From: Streptomyces sp. NBC_01276
Lineage (GTDB): Bacteria; Actinomycetota; Actinomycetes; Streptomycetales; Streptomycetaceae
Direction: 5' to 3'
Length of the DNA stretch: 64,000 nt
NCBI RefSeq assembly: GCF_041435355.1
Contig: NZ_CP108442.1
Span: 2,852,001-2,916,000 of the forward strand
In this document: piece by piece, positions 16,555-24,510 of the stretch
How the letters are laid out: every line of letters starts with the position of its first letter
How positions within the stretch are numbered: the stretch's first letter is position 1
Translations under genes and position numbers: made by a program
The notes under the pieces: model-generated
Database searches by the model: none
What the model was told of the DNA's origin: nothing
Seen by the model: only the letters and a program-made list of their open reading frames with translations

Positions 16555-17835
16555 TCAGCCCTCCCGGCCGCGCCGCAGGCGGGCCACCGGGCCGGCCGCG
16601 CGGAGGGCGAGGGCCGCACCGGAGCCGGCGGCGGCGGGGGCCGGGGATCCCGCCGGGGCGTCCGGGGCGGCGAGGAGGCCCAGTTCGCCGGCCAGGGTCC
16701 ACAGGGCCTGCTTCACCGTCGAGCGGTTGTCGAGGTCCTGCACCCGGCCCGCGTCCACCACCGCCTGGAGTTCCTTGAAGGCGGCGGGGACCGGGGTGCG
16801 GGTGGGCCGGGTCTTGGTGATCTTCTCGATCAGGGAGGGCTGTATCTCGGTGTGCTTGCTCCAGCGGTTGACCACCATGGTGGTGTCCTCGGCCTTGCGC
16901 ACCTGGAGCCGTTCCCACATCCGGACCATCCGCTTGGCCGCCCGTACGGCGACCACGTCCGGGGTGGTGACCATGACGGCCAGGTCCGCGAGTTCCACGG
17001 CGGTGGCGTTCGCGCCCGTCACCTGGGTGCCGCAGTCGATGACGACGAGCTCGTAGCGGGCGCGCAGGGCGCCGATGACGTGCCGGGCGGCCCGTTCGTC
17101 GACCTCCTCGCCCCGCTCCCCGTCCGCCGGGGCCAGCAGCAGGGCCAGGCCGGTGCGGTCCTCGTAGACGGCGTCCTGGAGGACGCGCGGGGAGATGTCC
17201 TGGATGCCGGCGAGGTCGGCGATGGAGCGCCGGAACTGCACGTCGAGGTACGAGCCCACGTCCCCGGCCTGGAGGTCCAGGTCCACCAGGGCCGTGCGCC
17301 GGCCCGCCGCGGCGGCGGCCAGCGCGAACTGCACCGCCGTGAACGTGGCGCCCACGCCTCCCTTGGCGCCGGTGACGGTGACCACCCGGCCGCCCGGCCC
17401 GGCGGGCGCCTCGGGGCCGCGGCCCAGGTGGCGGCGTACGCCCGCGGACCACTGGGCGGCGGCCTGGACGCGGGCGGCGAGTTCCTCGTAGGCGAGGGGG
17501 AGGCCGATCAGGCCGCGCGCGCCGGAGTCCATGGCGGCGGAGAAGAGGGCGGGCCCGGCGTCGGAGGAGATCAGCACCACGCCGACCGCGGGGAAGCGCA
17601 GGGCGACTTCGCGGATCAGCTCCAAGGCGGGGACGGGCCCGATCCGCTCGTGGACGAGGACCACCTCGGGCAGTTCGTCCAGGGAGTCCGCGGCGAGCCG
17701 GAACAGGGTGTCCAGGAGGGTCGTGGAATCGGGGACGGGAGCGGCGGGCTCGGCGTCCGGGAGCTGGCTGAGCAGCGCCACGATGGCGCGGGCGGCGTCC
17801 GGGTCGCCGGCCGCGGGGAGGATTCGGGTGGTCAT
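16555..17835 (-). CDS. tadZ: TadZ/CpaE-type pilus localisation ATPase
   Basis: A 426-residue protein with an N-terminal receiver-like domain (about residues 1-130, PEVVLVHERIGPVPALELIR) and a MinD/ParA-type ATPase domain. The deviant Walker A reads TGAKGGVGATFTAVQFA. The signature Lys is present, but the second Lys of KGGVGKT is Ala, as in many CpaE proteins. RRTALVDLDLQAGDVGSYLD and YELVVIDCGTQVTGANATAV are the switch strands. A Gly/Ala-rich tail ends the chain. It lies 7 nt after cpaB and probably positions the Tad machine in the cell. Confidence 0.9.
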   Translation of the reverse strand: MTTRILPAAGDPDAARAIVALLSQLPDAEPAAPVPDSTTLLDTLFRLAADSLDELPEVVLVHERIGPVPALELIREVALRFPAVGVVLISSDAGPALFSAAMDSGARGLIGLPLAYEELAARVQAAAQWSAGVRRHLGRGPEAPAGPGGRVVTVTGAKGGVGATFTAVQFALAAAAAGRRTALVDLDLQAGDVGSYLDVQFRRSIADLAGIQDISPRVLQDAVYEDRTGLALLLAPADGERGEEVDERAARHVIGALRARYELVVIDCGTQVTGANATAVELADLAVMVTTPDVVAVRAAKRMVRMWERLQVRKAEDTTMVVNRWSKHTEIQPSLIEKITKTRPTRTPVPAAFKELQAVVDAGRVQDLDNRSTVKQALWTLAGELGLLAAPDAPAGSPAPAAAGSGAALALRAAGPVARLRRGREG

Positions 17836-17842
17836 CCGGGCC

Positions 17843-18544
17843 TCACTTGTCCCCGTCGAGGGTGTACGTGCGGTCGCTCGGGCCGGGAGTCGAGTCGGTG
17901 CCGGGGGCCACCAGGGCCAGTCGGACGTGCTCGGCGAAGGACTCGGCGTACGCGACGCGCTGGGTGTCCTTGGTGTTCAGGGCGAAGGTGATCGGAACGG
18001 CCTCGGCGGGGCCCTTCCTGTCGCTGTCCTTGTCGAGGGCGGTGAGCTTGCCGACGCCCAGGACGCGGGCGTTGGCGACGATGATGACCGAGCGGGCGGG
18101 GTCGGTGTCCTTGGCGCCCTTGAAGGTGGCCAGGATGTTGACCTTGGCGCCCGAGGTGATCTTGCCGGCCACGCCCGTCGCCGCGTCGATCATGATGGCG
18201 ATCTCCTGCTCCCCGGCCTGGAGCTGCGGCTTGTCGACGAACATGTCGCTCTGGAGCAGCGAGCCCCGCTTCAGGGTGGTGAGCGCGATCTTGCCCTGGA
18301 GCGCGCCCAGGTCGGTGACGGCGGTGTCGGAGAGCCACCGCTTGGGGACCTTGACCTCTTCGAACTGGCCGGCCGTGAGCGGACTGTACGGGGCGATGTC
18401 GCCCTTGACGCGGTAGGCGACCACCTCGGACCCGACCTTGGAGTTGACGTCGCCGATCACGACCAGGACCCCGGCGAAGGCCGCGAGGGCGCACAGGACC
18501 GACAGCAGGAGCAGGATGACGCCGCGGCGCTGGCGTGAGTTCAT
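17843..18544 (-). CDS. cpaB: CpaB/RcpC-type SAF-domain pilus assembly protein
   Basis: A 233-residue protein with one N-terminal helix (GVILLLLSVLCALAAFAGVL) and a SAF domain (DIAPYSPLTAGQFEEVKVPK then GKIALTTLKRGSLLQSDMFV). A C-terminal beta domain (SVIIVANARVLGVGKL) follows. ATG 18544 is preceded by GAGG at 11 nt; no alternative start codon lies between. It is the CpaB/RcpC component that in other bacteria is needed for Flp pilus surface assembly. It is 8 nt upstream of tadZ in the same unit. Confidence 0.88.
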   Translation of the reverse strand: MNSRQRRGVILLLLSVLCALAAFAGVLVVIGDVNSKVGSEVVAYRVKGDIAPYSPLTAGQFEEVKVPKRWLSDTAVTDLGALQGKIALTTLKRGSLLQSDMFVDKPQLQAGEQEIAIMIDAATGVAGKITSGAKVNILATFKGAKDTDPARSVIIVANARVLGVGKLTALDKDSDRKGPAEAVPITFALNTKDTQRVAYAESFAEHVRLALVAPGTDSTPGPSDRTYTLDGDK

Positions 18545-18591
18545 GGGCCGTACTACCTCGCCGTTCTTCGGTTCGTTCGGGGGCGGGCCGG

Positions 18592-19473
18592 TCAGGTTCT
18601 GGAACGGGTGCCGGTACGGGCGGGGGCCTCGGGCGGGGGTGCGGCCAGGGGTGCGGCGCAGAATCCGCAGCGGTCGCCGATGAGCTCGAAGCCGCACCAG
18701 CGGCACTCCTCCCTGCGGACCGAGGCGACCAGCTGGTAGAGCACGGACGGGTCGGGGATGGCGGCGGCGAACTCGACGAGCTTCGGGGTGGCCCACCAGG
18801 CGGCGGAGTCGGCGGGCAGCGGGTTCTCCATGACGCCCTGCACCTGCCAGGCGGGGGCCAGTTCGGCCGTCACCCAGTCGGAGGACAGCGCTCCGCGCGC
18901 GAAGGTGAGGTGGGTGGCGAAGCCGGGTCCCGGCGGCAGCGCGGCCTGCGAGGCGGCTCCGGCGGATCCGAGCCGGGCCAGATGCGGCGTCGGGTGGGCC
19001 AGTACGGCGAACTGGGCGCTCGGCGACCAGGACCGGGCGTGGGCCTTGAGCCCGACGGGGACCCGGTCCAGCTTTGCGACCGTACCCAGCAGCGCGCCCG
19101 CGTGGATGTAGTGGGAGAGCAGCCGGGCGGCGGAGGCGATGACCCCGGGGCTGAAGTCGCAGACGGTGAGCTGGCGCAGCTGACGCACCAGCACGGCGGT
19201 TGCCAGGGGCGGCAGATCGATGTCGAGGAGCGCGATGCGGTCGGTCTCCAGGATGGCCCGGACGGTGTGCAGCCGGCGCACGGTGGCGGGCGGGAGCCAG
19301 GGCGGTACGACGGCCACGAGGTGGCCGTGCCGCTCCAGCAGGGCGGAGGTCTCGGCGAGCGCGCCCTCCAGGTCGGCCTCGCCGGGCGGGCGCAGGACCG
19401 CGGCGCCGGGGGTGTGCCGGTCGGGGGCGGGCAGCACCAGGTCGGCGCTGGTGACAGCGATGGCGGTCGGCAC
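18592..19473 (-). CDS. Tad-locus protein with C-terminal zinc ribbon
   Basis: A 293-residue soluble protein, first gene of the pilus operon. GTG 19473 is chosen because GGGGGGA sits 5 nt upstream; longer frames lack this. The N-terminal half alternates strands and helices (TAIAVTSADLVLPAPDRHTP, HGHLVAVVPPWLPPATVRRL). The C-terminus has CRWCGFELIGDRCGFCA, two CxxC pairs that should bind one zinc. No enzymatic motif is seen. It is followed 47 nt later by cpaB. A regulatory or scaffolding role in pilus biogenesis is a guess from position. Confidence 0.75.
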   Translation of the reverse strand: MPTAIAVTSADLVLPAPDRHTPGAAVLRPPGEADLEGALAETSALLERHGHLVAVVPPWLPPATVRRLHTVRAILETDRIALLDIDLPPLATAVLVRQLRQLTVCDFSPGVIASAARLLSHYIHAGALLGTVAKLDRVPVGLKAHARSWSPSAQFAVLAHPTPHLARLGSAGAASQAALPPGPGFATHLTFARGALSSDWVTAELAPAWQVQGVMENPLPADSAAWWATPKLVEFAAAIPDPSVLYQLVASVRREECRWCGFELIGDRCGFCAAPLAAPPPEAPARTGTRSRT

Positions 19474-19714
19474 GCGAATCCCCCCGTTCACCCTGTACGC
19501 GACGCCTGTTCGCACGGCCGTCACGTACGCGCACATGCTGCGCGACCGCAAACGATCGACGCGCTCCCCCCTTGCCCCAGCACCATAACCGCGCCACCCC
19601 TGGCTGGTCAGGGGCTTGGTGATTCCCGTGCCGGAAGGGCTTGTCACAGGTGGCGGGAAACCCGGACAACAGGGATCGGAAGTCCGAACAGTTCAAGCCA
19701 CTTCGCAAAGACCC

Positions 19715-19743
19715 TTGACACGGGGATTGGTCTGGACCAACTT
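19715..19743 (+). promoter_or_regulatory. DasR-type (dre) operator inside chitinase promoter
   Basis: A -35 TTGACA (19715-19720) is followed at once by ATTGGTCTGGACCAAC (19726-19741), which matches the known DasR responsive element ACTGGTCTAGACCACT at 13 of 16 positions and is a near-perfect palindrome. The -10 would fall near 19738-19743. The element lies about 83 bp upstream of the chitinase start. I see nothing else recognisable in the 350-bp gap 19474-19823. The name rests on motif similarity. Confidence 0.7.
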
Positions 19744-19823
19744 GGCTGCGCCGGCAGTTCGTTCCGGGGGACCCCCACTCCCCCTCCTTCCGCTTCCCCC
19801 CTTCCTCCCCCCACGGAGCCCAC

Positions 19824-21518
19824 GTGAACCGCATACGCTCCCTCGCCCTGCTGGGCGCCGCCACCCTCACCGCGGGCGGGCTGACCGCCCTCGCGGCGGG
19901 CACCGCCCAGGCCGCCGACGTCAACGTCGCCCGCAACGGCGGCTTCGAGTCCGGCCTCGCCAACTGGTCCTGTTCCGGCGGCAGCGGAGCCGTCGTCACC
20001 ACTCCGGTCTACGCCGGCGCGGGCGCCCTGCGCGCCACCCCGGCGGGCTCGGACAACGCGCAGTGCAGTCAGACCGTCACGGTCAAGCCGAATTCCACGT
20101 ACACGCTGAGCACCCAGGTCCAGGGCTCGTACGTCTACCTCGGCGCGACCGGTACCGGCACCCAGGACGTCTCCACCTGGACCCCCGGCTCCGGCTCCGG
20201 CTGGCAGAAGCTGTCGACCACCTTCACCACCGGCCCGAACACCACCCAGGTCACCGTCTGGACCCACGGCTGGTACGGCCAGCCCGCCTACACGGTCGAC
20301 GAGTTCAGCGTCTTCGGCCCGGACGGGGGCGGCGGCACCGACCCCGGCCCGAGCGTGCCGGGCGCCCCCTCGGGGACCGTCGTTTCCGGCCAGAGCGCGA
20401 GCGGGCTCACCCTTTCGTGGAACGCGGTCGGCGGCGCCACCGGCTATCACGTCTACCAGGACGGCGTCCGCGTCCAGACGGCGTCCGGAGCCTCCGCCCA
20501 GATCACCGGGCTGGCCGCCGCCACCTCGTACACGTTCCAGGTGAGCGCGTACAACGCGGCGGGCGAGGGCCCGAGGTCGGCGGCGGTCACCGGCACCACG
20601 ACCGGGGGCGGCGGCCCGAACCCGAACCCGTCGGTGCCCAGGCACGCCCTGACCGGGTACTGGCAGAACTTCGACAACGGCGCGACCGTCCAGAAGATCT
20701 CCGACGTCTCCGCCCAGTACGACATCATCGCCGTCTCCTTCGCCGACGCCACGACCACGCCCGGCGCCATCTCCTTCAACCTCGACTCGGCGGGGCTCGG
20801 CGGGTACACCGTGGACCGGTTCAAGGCCGACATCGCGGCGAAGAAGGCGGCGGGGAAGTCCGTCATCCTCTCCATCGGCGGCGAGAAGGGCACCATCTCC
20901 GTCAACGACTCCGCCTCCGCGAACAACCTGGCGAACTCGGCGTACGCGCTGATGCAGGAGTACGGCTTCAGCGGCATCGACATCGACCTGGAGAACGGCC
21001 TCAACCCGACGTACATGACCCAGGCGCTGCGCGCCCTGGCGGCCAAGGCGGGTCCCTCGTTCGTCCTGACGATGGCCCCGCAGACCATCGACATGCAGTC
21101 CACCCAGGGCGGCTACTTCAAGACGGCGCTGGCGGTCAAGGACATCCTGACCGTGGTGAACATGCAGTACTACAACAGCGGCGCGATGAACGGCTGCGAC
21201 GGCAAGGTCTACTCCCAGGGCTCGGTCGACTTCCTGACGGCGCTGGCCTGCATCCAGCTGGAGGGCGGGCTCGACCCCTCGCAGGTGGGCATCGGCGTCC
21301 CGGCGTCCCCCAGTGGCGCGGGCAGCGGCTACGTCTCCCCGACGGTCGTCAGCAACGCCCTGGACTGCCTGGCCAAGGGCACGGGCTGCGGCTCCTTCAA
21401 GCCGTCGAAGACGTACCCGGGGCTGCGCGGCGCGATGACCTGGTCGACGAACTGGGACGCCAAGGCGGGTAGTGCCTGGTCCAACGCGGTGGGTCCCAAG
21501 GTCCACGGCCTCCCGTAG
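19824..21518 (+). CDS. Secreted multidomain GH18 chitinase
   Basis: A 564-residue exported chitinase. The signal peptide ends near residue 30 (AAGTAQA). A carbohydrate-binding beta-sandwich of the CBM4/16 type follows ([16 protein letters not shown] to about 170), then a Gly/Pro linker, an FnIII domain (about 185-265) and a GH18 barrel (about 275-560). The catalytic strand reads [13 protein letters not shown]386, D388 and acid E390 are present, but the first Asp of DxxDxDxE is Ser383. Substrate-binding Y and W residues occur in NMQYYNSG and [11 protein letters not shown] 19824 has GGAG 6 nt upstream. It hydrolyses chitin outside the cell; the dre site predicts N-acetylglucosamine control. Confidence 0.93.
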   Translation: MNRIRSLALLGAATLTAGGLTALAAGTAQAADVNVARNGGFESGLANWSCSGGSGAVVTTPVYAGAGALRATPAGSDNAQCSQTVTVKPNSTYTLSTQVQGSYVYLGATGTGTQDVSTWTPGSGSGWQKLSTTFTTGPNTTQVTVWTHGWYGQPAYTVDEFSVFGPDGGGGTDPGPSVPGAPSGTVVSGQSASGLTLSWNAVGGATGYHVYQDGVRVQTASGASAQITGLAAATSYTFQVSAYNAAGEGPRSAAVTGTTTGGGGPNPNPSVPRHALTGYWQNFDNGATVQKISDVSAQYDIIAVSFADATTTPGAISFNLDSAGLGGYTVDRFKADIAAKKAAGKSVILSIGGEKGTISVNDSASANNLANSAYALMQEYGFSGIDIDLENGLNPTYMTQALRALAAKAGPSFVLTMAPQTIDMQSTQGGYFKTALAVKDILTVVNMQYYNSGAMNGCDGKVYSQGSVDFLTALACIQLEGGLDPSQVGIGVPASPSGAGSGYVSPTVVSNALDCLAKGTGCGSFKPSKTYPGLRGAMTWSTNWDAKAGSAWSNAVGPKVHGLP

Positions 21519-21643
21519 GCGGTAGGTGTGGGGGTGGCCGGTTCGGGTTCCCCGGAAAGACGGGGTTCTTGACCGGGACATGCCATGAGAGCACGCTGTG
21601 CGCGTCCGCACGGCTACCCCCACACTCCCACCCAGGAGAACGC

Positions 21644-22981
21644 ATGCGGCTCCACCACCGCGGAAGGGCCGCCGTCACGGCGGCCCTCCTCGCGCTCGCG
21701 CTCGGCGCGCCCGCCTACGGCATGAGCGCGACGGCGGCCCCGCCGCCCACCCCGTCCACCGCGACGCAGGACGAGGCCATCGTCCAGTACGAGATCCAGG
21801 GCCCGTCCACCGCCGCCGAACGCACCGCCCTGCTGAGCTCCGGCGTCTCGATCGACGAGGTGGACGCCCGCTCGGTCGTGGTCAGCGCCGACCCCGTGCA
21901 GGCCAAGGAACTGCGGGCCCGGGGCTACCGGCTCACCGCCCTGCCCGGCCCGCCGGACCGGGGCGAGCGCGGCACCAAGGCCAACCCGATGGACTTCCCG
22001 TCGGCGGACTCCAACTACCACAACTACGCCGAGGCGAACGCGGAGATCGACCAGCGGATCGCCCAGTACCCCGGGATCATGAGCAAGCAGGTCATCGGGA
22101 AGTCGTACGAGGGCCGCAACCTCTACGCCATCAAGATCAGCGACAACGTCGGCACCGACGAGGCCGAGCCCGAGGTCCTCTTCACCGCGCACCAGCACGC
22201 CCGCGAGCACCTCACGGTGGAGATGGCCCTCTACCTGCTCAAGGAGTTCGGATCCAAGTACGGCACCGAACCCCGGATCACCGACATGGTCAACAGCCGC
22301 GAGATCTGGATCGTCCCGGACCTCAACCCGGACGGCGGCGAGTACGACATCGCCACCGGCTCCTACCGTTCCTGGCGCAAGAACCGGCAGCCCAACAGCG
22401 GTTCCTCCGCCGTCGGCACCGACCTCAACCGCAACTGGGACTACAAGTGGGGCTGCTGCGGCGGCTCCAGCTCCAGCAAGGGCTCCGAGACCTACCGCGG
22501 CCCCGCCGCCGCCTCCGCCCCGGAGGTCAAGGTGGTCTCCGACTTCGTCCGCAGCCGCGTCGTCGGCGGCAAGCAGCAGATCAAGGCCGCCATCGACTTC
22601 CACACGTACAGCCAGCTGGTCCTGTGGCCCTTCGGCTGGACGTACAACGACACCGCGCCCGGCATGACCGCCGACGACCTCGCCGCCTACAAGAAGATCG
22701 GCACGGGCATGGCGGCCAGCAACGGCTACACGCCCGAGCAGTCGAGCGACCTGTACATCACCGACGGCACGATCGACGACTGGCTGTGGGGCAACCAGAA
22801 GGTCTTCGCCTACACCTTCGAGATGTACCCGTCCGAATCCGGCAGCGGCGGCGGCTTCTACCCGCCCGACGAGGTCATCGACCGCGAGACCTCGCGCAAC
22901 AAGGAGGCCGTGCTCCAGCTCCTGGAGAACGCCGACTGCATGTACCGCTCGATCGGCAAGGAAGCCCAGTACTGCTCCTGA
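21644..22981 (+). CDS. Secreted M14 zinc carboxypeptidase
   Basis: A 445-residue preproenzyme. The signal peptide runs to about residue 32, a propeptide to about 115, and the M14 catalytic domain follows. Zinc ligands H185 and E188 are in HQHAREH and H320 is in [15 protein letters not shown]; the catalytic Glu is E393 in YTFEMYP. The substrate-binding motif [18 protein letters not shown], with a Cys pair, matches the carboxypeptidase T / SG group of Streptomyces. AGGAGAAC precedes ATG 21644. It lies 125 bp downstream of the chitinase on the same strand and is probably a separate unit. It releases C-terminal amino acids from peptides outside the cell. Confidence 0.93.
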   Translation: MRLHHRGRAAVTAALLALALGAPAYGMSATAAPPPTPSTATQDEAIVQYEIQGPSTAAERTALLSSGVSIDEVDARSVVVSADPVQAKELRARGYRLTALPGPPDRGERGTKANPMDFPSADSNYHNYAEANAEIDQRIAQYPGIMSKQVIGKSYEGRNLYAIKISDNVGTDEAEPEVLFTAHQHAREHLTVEMALYLLKEFGSKYGTEPRITDMVNSREIWIVPDLNPDGGEYDIATGSYRSWRKNRQPNSGSSAVGTDLNRNWDYKWGCCGGSSSSKGSETYRGPAAASAPEVKVVSDFVRSRVVGGKQQIKAAIDFHTYSQLVLWPFGWTYNDTAPGMTADDLAAYKKIGTGMAASNGYTPEQSSDLYITDGTIDDWLWGNQKVFAYTFEMYPSESGSGGGFYPPDEVIDRETSRNKEAVLQLLENADCMYRSIGKEAQYCS

Positions 22982-23017
22982 GCCCCGTACCGCTCCCGGC
23001 CCGGCCGGACGCCGCGC

Positions 23018-23055
23018 GCGGGGGGGGCGCCCCACCGCCAGGGGGGCGCCCCGCC
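23018..23055. terminator. GC palindromes between convergent genes
   Basis: Two copies of the palindrome GGGGCGCCCC (23024-23033 and 23043-23052) lie between the carboxypeptidase stop and the RidA-like stop. Either can pair with itself or with the other to form a strong GC hairpin. This fits a bidirectional terminator. Confidence 0.6.
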
Positions 23056-23062
23056 CGCCCCC

Positions 23063-23473
23063 TCAGCCCAGGACGGCGAGCGCGTCGATCTCGATCAGCA
23101 GCCCGGCCGGCAGCCCCACGTACACCGTGGTGCGGGCGGCCGGGGCCTCCTTGAGGCCCTGCTCCTCGAAGTAGGTGTTGTAGATCCCGTTCATCTCGGC
23201 GAAGTGGGCGGTGTCGGTCAGGTAGACGCGGATCATCATCACGTCGTCCCAGCCCGCGCCGCCCGCCTCCAGCACGGAGCGGACGTTCTCCAGCGTCTGC
23301 AGGGTCTGCTCGCGCAGCGTCGGCCCGGCCGGCGTCGGCGGCTGCCCCTCGACGTGCGGGAGGAAGCCGACCTGGCCGGCGACCTGGAGGATGTTGCCCT
23401 TGCGCACGCCGTGCGAGAACCTCGCGGGCGGCGCGGTGTGGGTGTCGGGGGTGATGGCGGTCTTCTCGCTCAC
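23063..23473 (-). CDS. RidA family (Rid/YjgF) deaminase-like protein
   Basis: A 136-residue trimer-forming protein of the RidA superfamily. It contains NILQVAGQVGFLPHVEGQ, then TLREQTLQTLENVRSVLEAG and AARTTVYVGLPAGLLIEIDA, where the Arg of the ART motif normally binds the imine carboxylate; R120 is conserved. These proteins hydrolyse reactive enamines and imines released by PLP enzymes. GTG 23473 overlaps the IclR stop by 4 bp. The divergent operon encodes a PLP-dependent D-amino-acid enzyme, so this protein probably clears its intermediate. Confidence 0.92.
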   Translation of the reverse strand: MSEKTAITPDTHTAPPARFSHGVRKGNILQVAGQVGFLPHVEGQPPTPAGPTLREQTLQTLENVRSVLEAGGAGWDDVMMIRVYLTDTAHFAEMNGIYNTYFEEQGLKEAPAARTTVYVGLPAGLLIEIDALAVLG

Positions 23474-24252
23474 GGAAGGTCCTCGTCTTCTGGCTCTCGG
23501 TGCGGCTCCGGCGCGGTGCCGGAGTACTCCCGGCTGATGATGTCGGCAGTCCGGCGCACCAGGGGCAACAGCTCCAGCAGTTCTCCGGCGCCGACCACCA
23601 CTCCGGGCGCCGAGACCGACATCGCCGCGACCACCCTCCCGCCCGGCCCGCGCACCGGGGCGCCCACGCAGTTCAGGGCCTCCTCGTGCCCGCCCAGGTC
23701 GGCGGCCCAGCCCTGCTCCCGTACGAGAGCCAGCTCGGCGAGGAACGCCTGCGCGTCCGGGGTCGACCGGGAGGTGTAGCGCGGGTAGTCGATCCGCCCC
23801 GCGAGCGCACGCCGGTCGTCCTCCGGCAGGTCGGCCAGGAGCAGCTTGGCGACGGCGGCGACAGTGAGGGGGACGGGGCGGCCGATGCGCGAGTACATCC
23901 GGACCGGGTAGCGGCTGTCGACCTTGTCGACGTAGACCACCTCGTCGTCCTGGTGCAGGGCGAGGTGGACGGTGTGCCCGGTGAGCCGGTTCAGCTCGAC
24001 CAGGTGGGGATGGGCGACGTCGCGGACGTCGAGGTTCTCGACGGCCTCGGCGGCCAGCGCGAACAGGCGGGCCCCCAGCCGGTAGCGGCCGTCCGGCTGC
24101 CGGTAGGCGAGGCCGTGCGCCTGGAGGGTGCGCAGCAGGCGCAGGGCGGTGCTCTTGTGCACGCCGAGTCCGTCGGCCACCTCGCCGAGGCCCGCCGGTC
24201 CCTTCGCGAGCGCGGGCAGGATCCGCAGCGCCCGCTCCACCGACTGGCTCAT
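23470..24252 (-). CDS. IclR family regulator of D-amino-acid genes
   Basis: A 260-residue regulator with an N-terminal winged HTH (SVERALRILPALAKGPAGLG then EVADGLGVHKSTALRLLRTL) and a C-terminal IclR effector domain (VAKLLLADLPEDDRRALAGR, GGHEEALNCVGAPVRGPGGR). ATG 24252 has GAGGGG 6 nt upstream. An in-frame ATG at 24434 would add a repetitive tail of about 61 residues made by 12-bp and 9-bp tandem repeats, but it has no ribosome site. The gene is divergent from the D-serine-dehydratase-like gene with an IclR-like palindrome between. The effector is probably a D-amino acid or its keto product. Confidence 0.92.
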   Translation of the reverse strand: MSQSVERALRILPALAKGPAGLGEVADGLGVHKSTALRLLRTLQAHGLAYRQPDGRYRLGARLFALAAEAVENLDVRDVAHPHLVELNRLTGHTVHLALHQDDEVVYVDKVDSRYPVRMYSRIGRPVPLTVAAVAKLLLADLPEDDRRALAGRIDYPRYTSRSTPDAQAFLAELALVREQGWAADLGGHEEALNCVGAPVRGPGGRVVAAMSVSAPGVVVGAGELLELLPLVRRTADIISREYSGTAPEPHREPEDEDLP

Positions 24253-24298
24253 GCCACGCCCCTCGTCCCGTCCGCTCGCCCGCGGTCCGCGGGCCTGT

Positions 24299-24410
24299 CC
24301 GTACGCCGGTCCGTACGCCGGTCCGTACGCCGGTCCGCCCCGCTGCCCGCCGGCCCCGCCGGCCCCTTCGGCCCCTTCGGCCCGTTCGGCCCCTTCGGCC
24401 CGTTCCGGAA
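24299..24410. repeat. Two adjacent tandem repeats, 12 bp and 9 bp
   Basis: Around 24299-24345 the unit GTACGCCGGTCC is repeated about three and a half times. Around 24356-24410 the unit CCCTTCGGC (with CCGTTCGGC variants) is repeated five to six times. Both unit lengths are multiples of three. Read on the minus strand they would encode PAYG and AEG repeats in frame with the IclR gene. No spacer structure is present, so it is not a CRISPR. Confidence 0.8.
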
Positions 24411-24464
24411 CCGGGCGCCGTTGACCCGTCGTCATCCGGGATGTTAGACACCACAAGCACCACC

Positions 24465-24491
24465 CGCAACGCTCGTTGCGCATCACGCAAC
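24465..24491. promoter_or_regulatory. Candidate IclR operator
   Basis: CGCAAC (24465-24470), GTTGCG (24475-24480) and CGCAAC (24486-24491) form three alternating half-sites. The last two make the 17-bp palindrome GTTGCGCATCACGCAAC. It sits 19 bp before the D-serine-dehydratase-like start and far from any other gene, a usual place for the operator of a divergent IclR regulator. Confidence 0.65.
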
Positions 24492-24510
24492 AGCACGAGG
24501 AGGCATCCGC

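Noticed and set aside
19644..21623. 659-codon minus-strand frame across the chitinase gene
   Set aside because: Composition is Arg/Gly/Val repetitive with no domain, while the plus strand carries signal peptide, FnIII and GH18 motifs.
24299..24410. Possible CRISPR array
   Set aside because: Units of 9 and 12 bp are directly joined with no spacers, and no cas gene is present.
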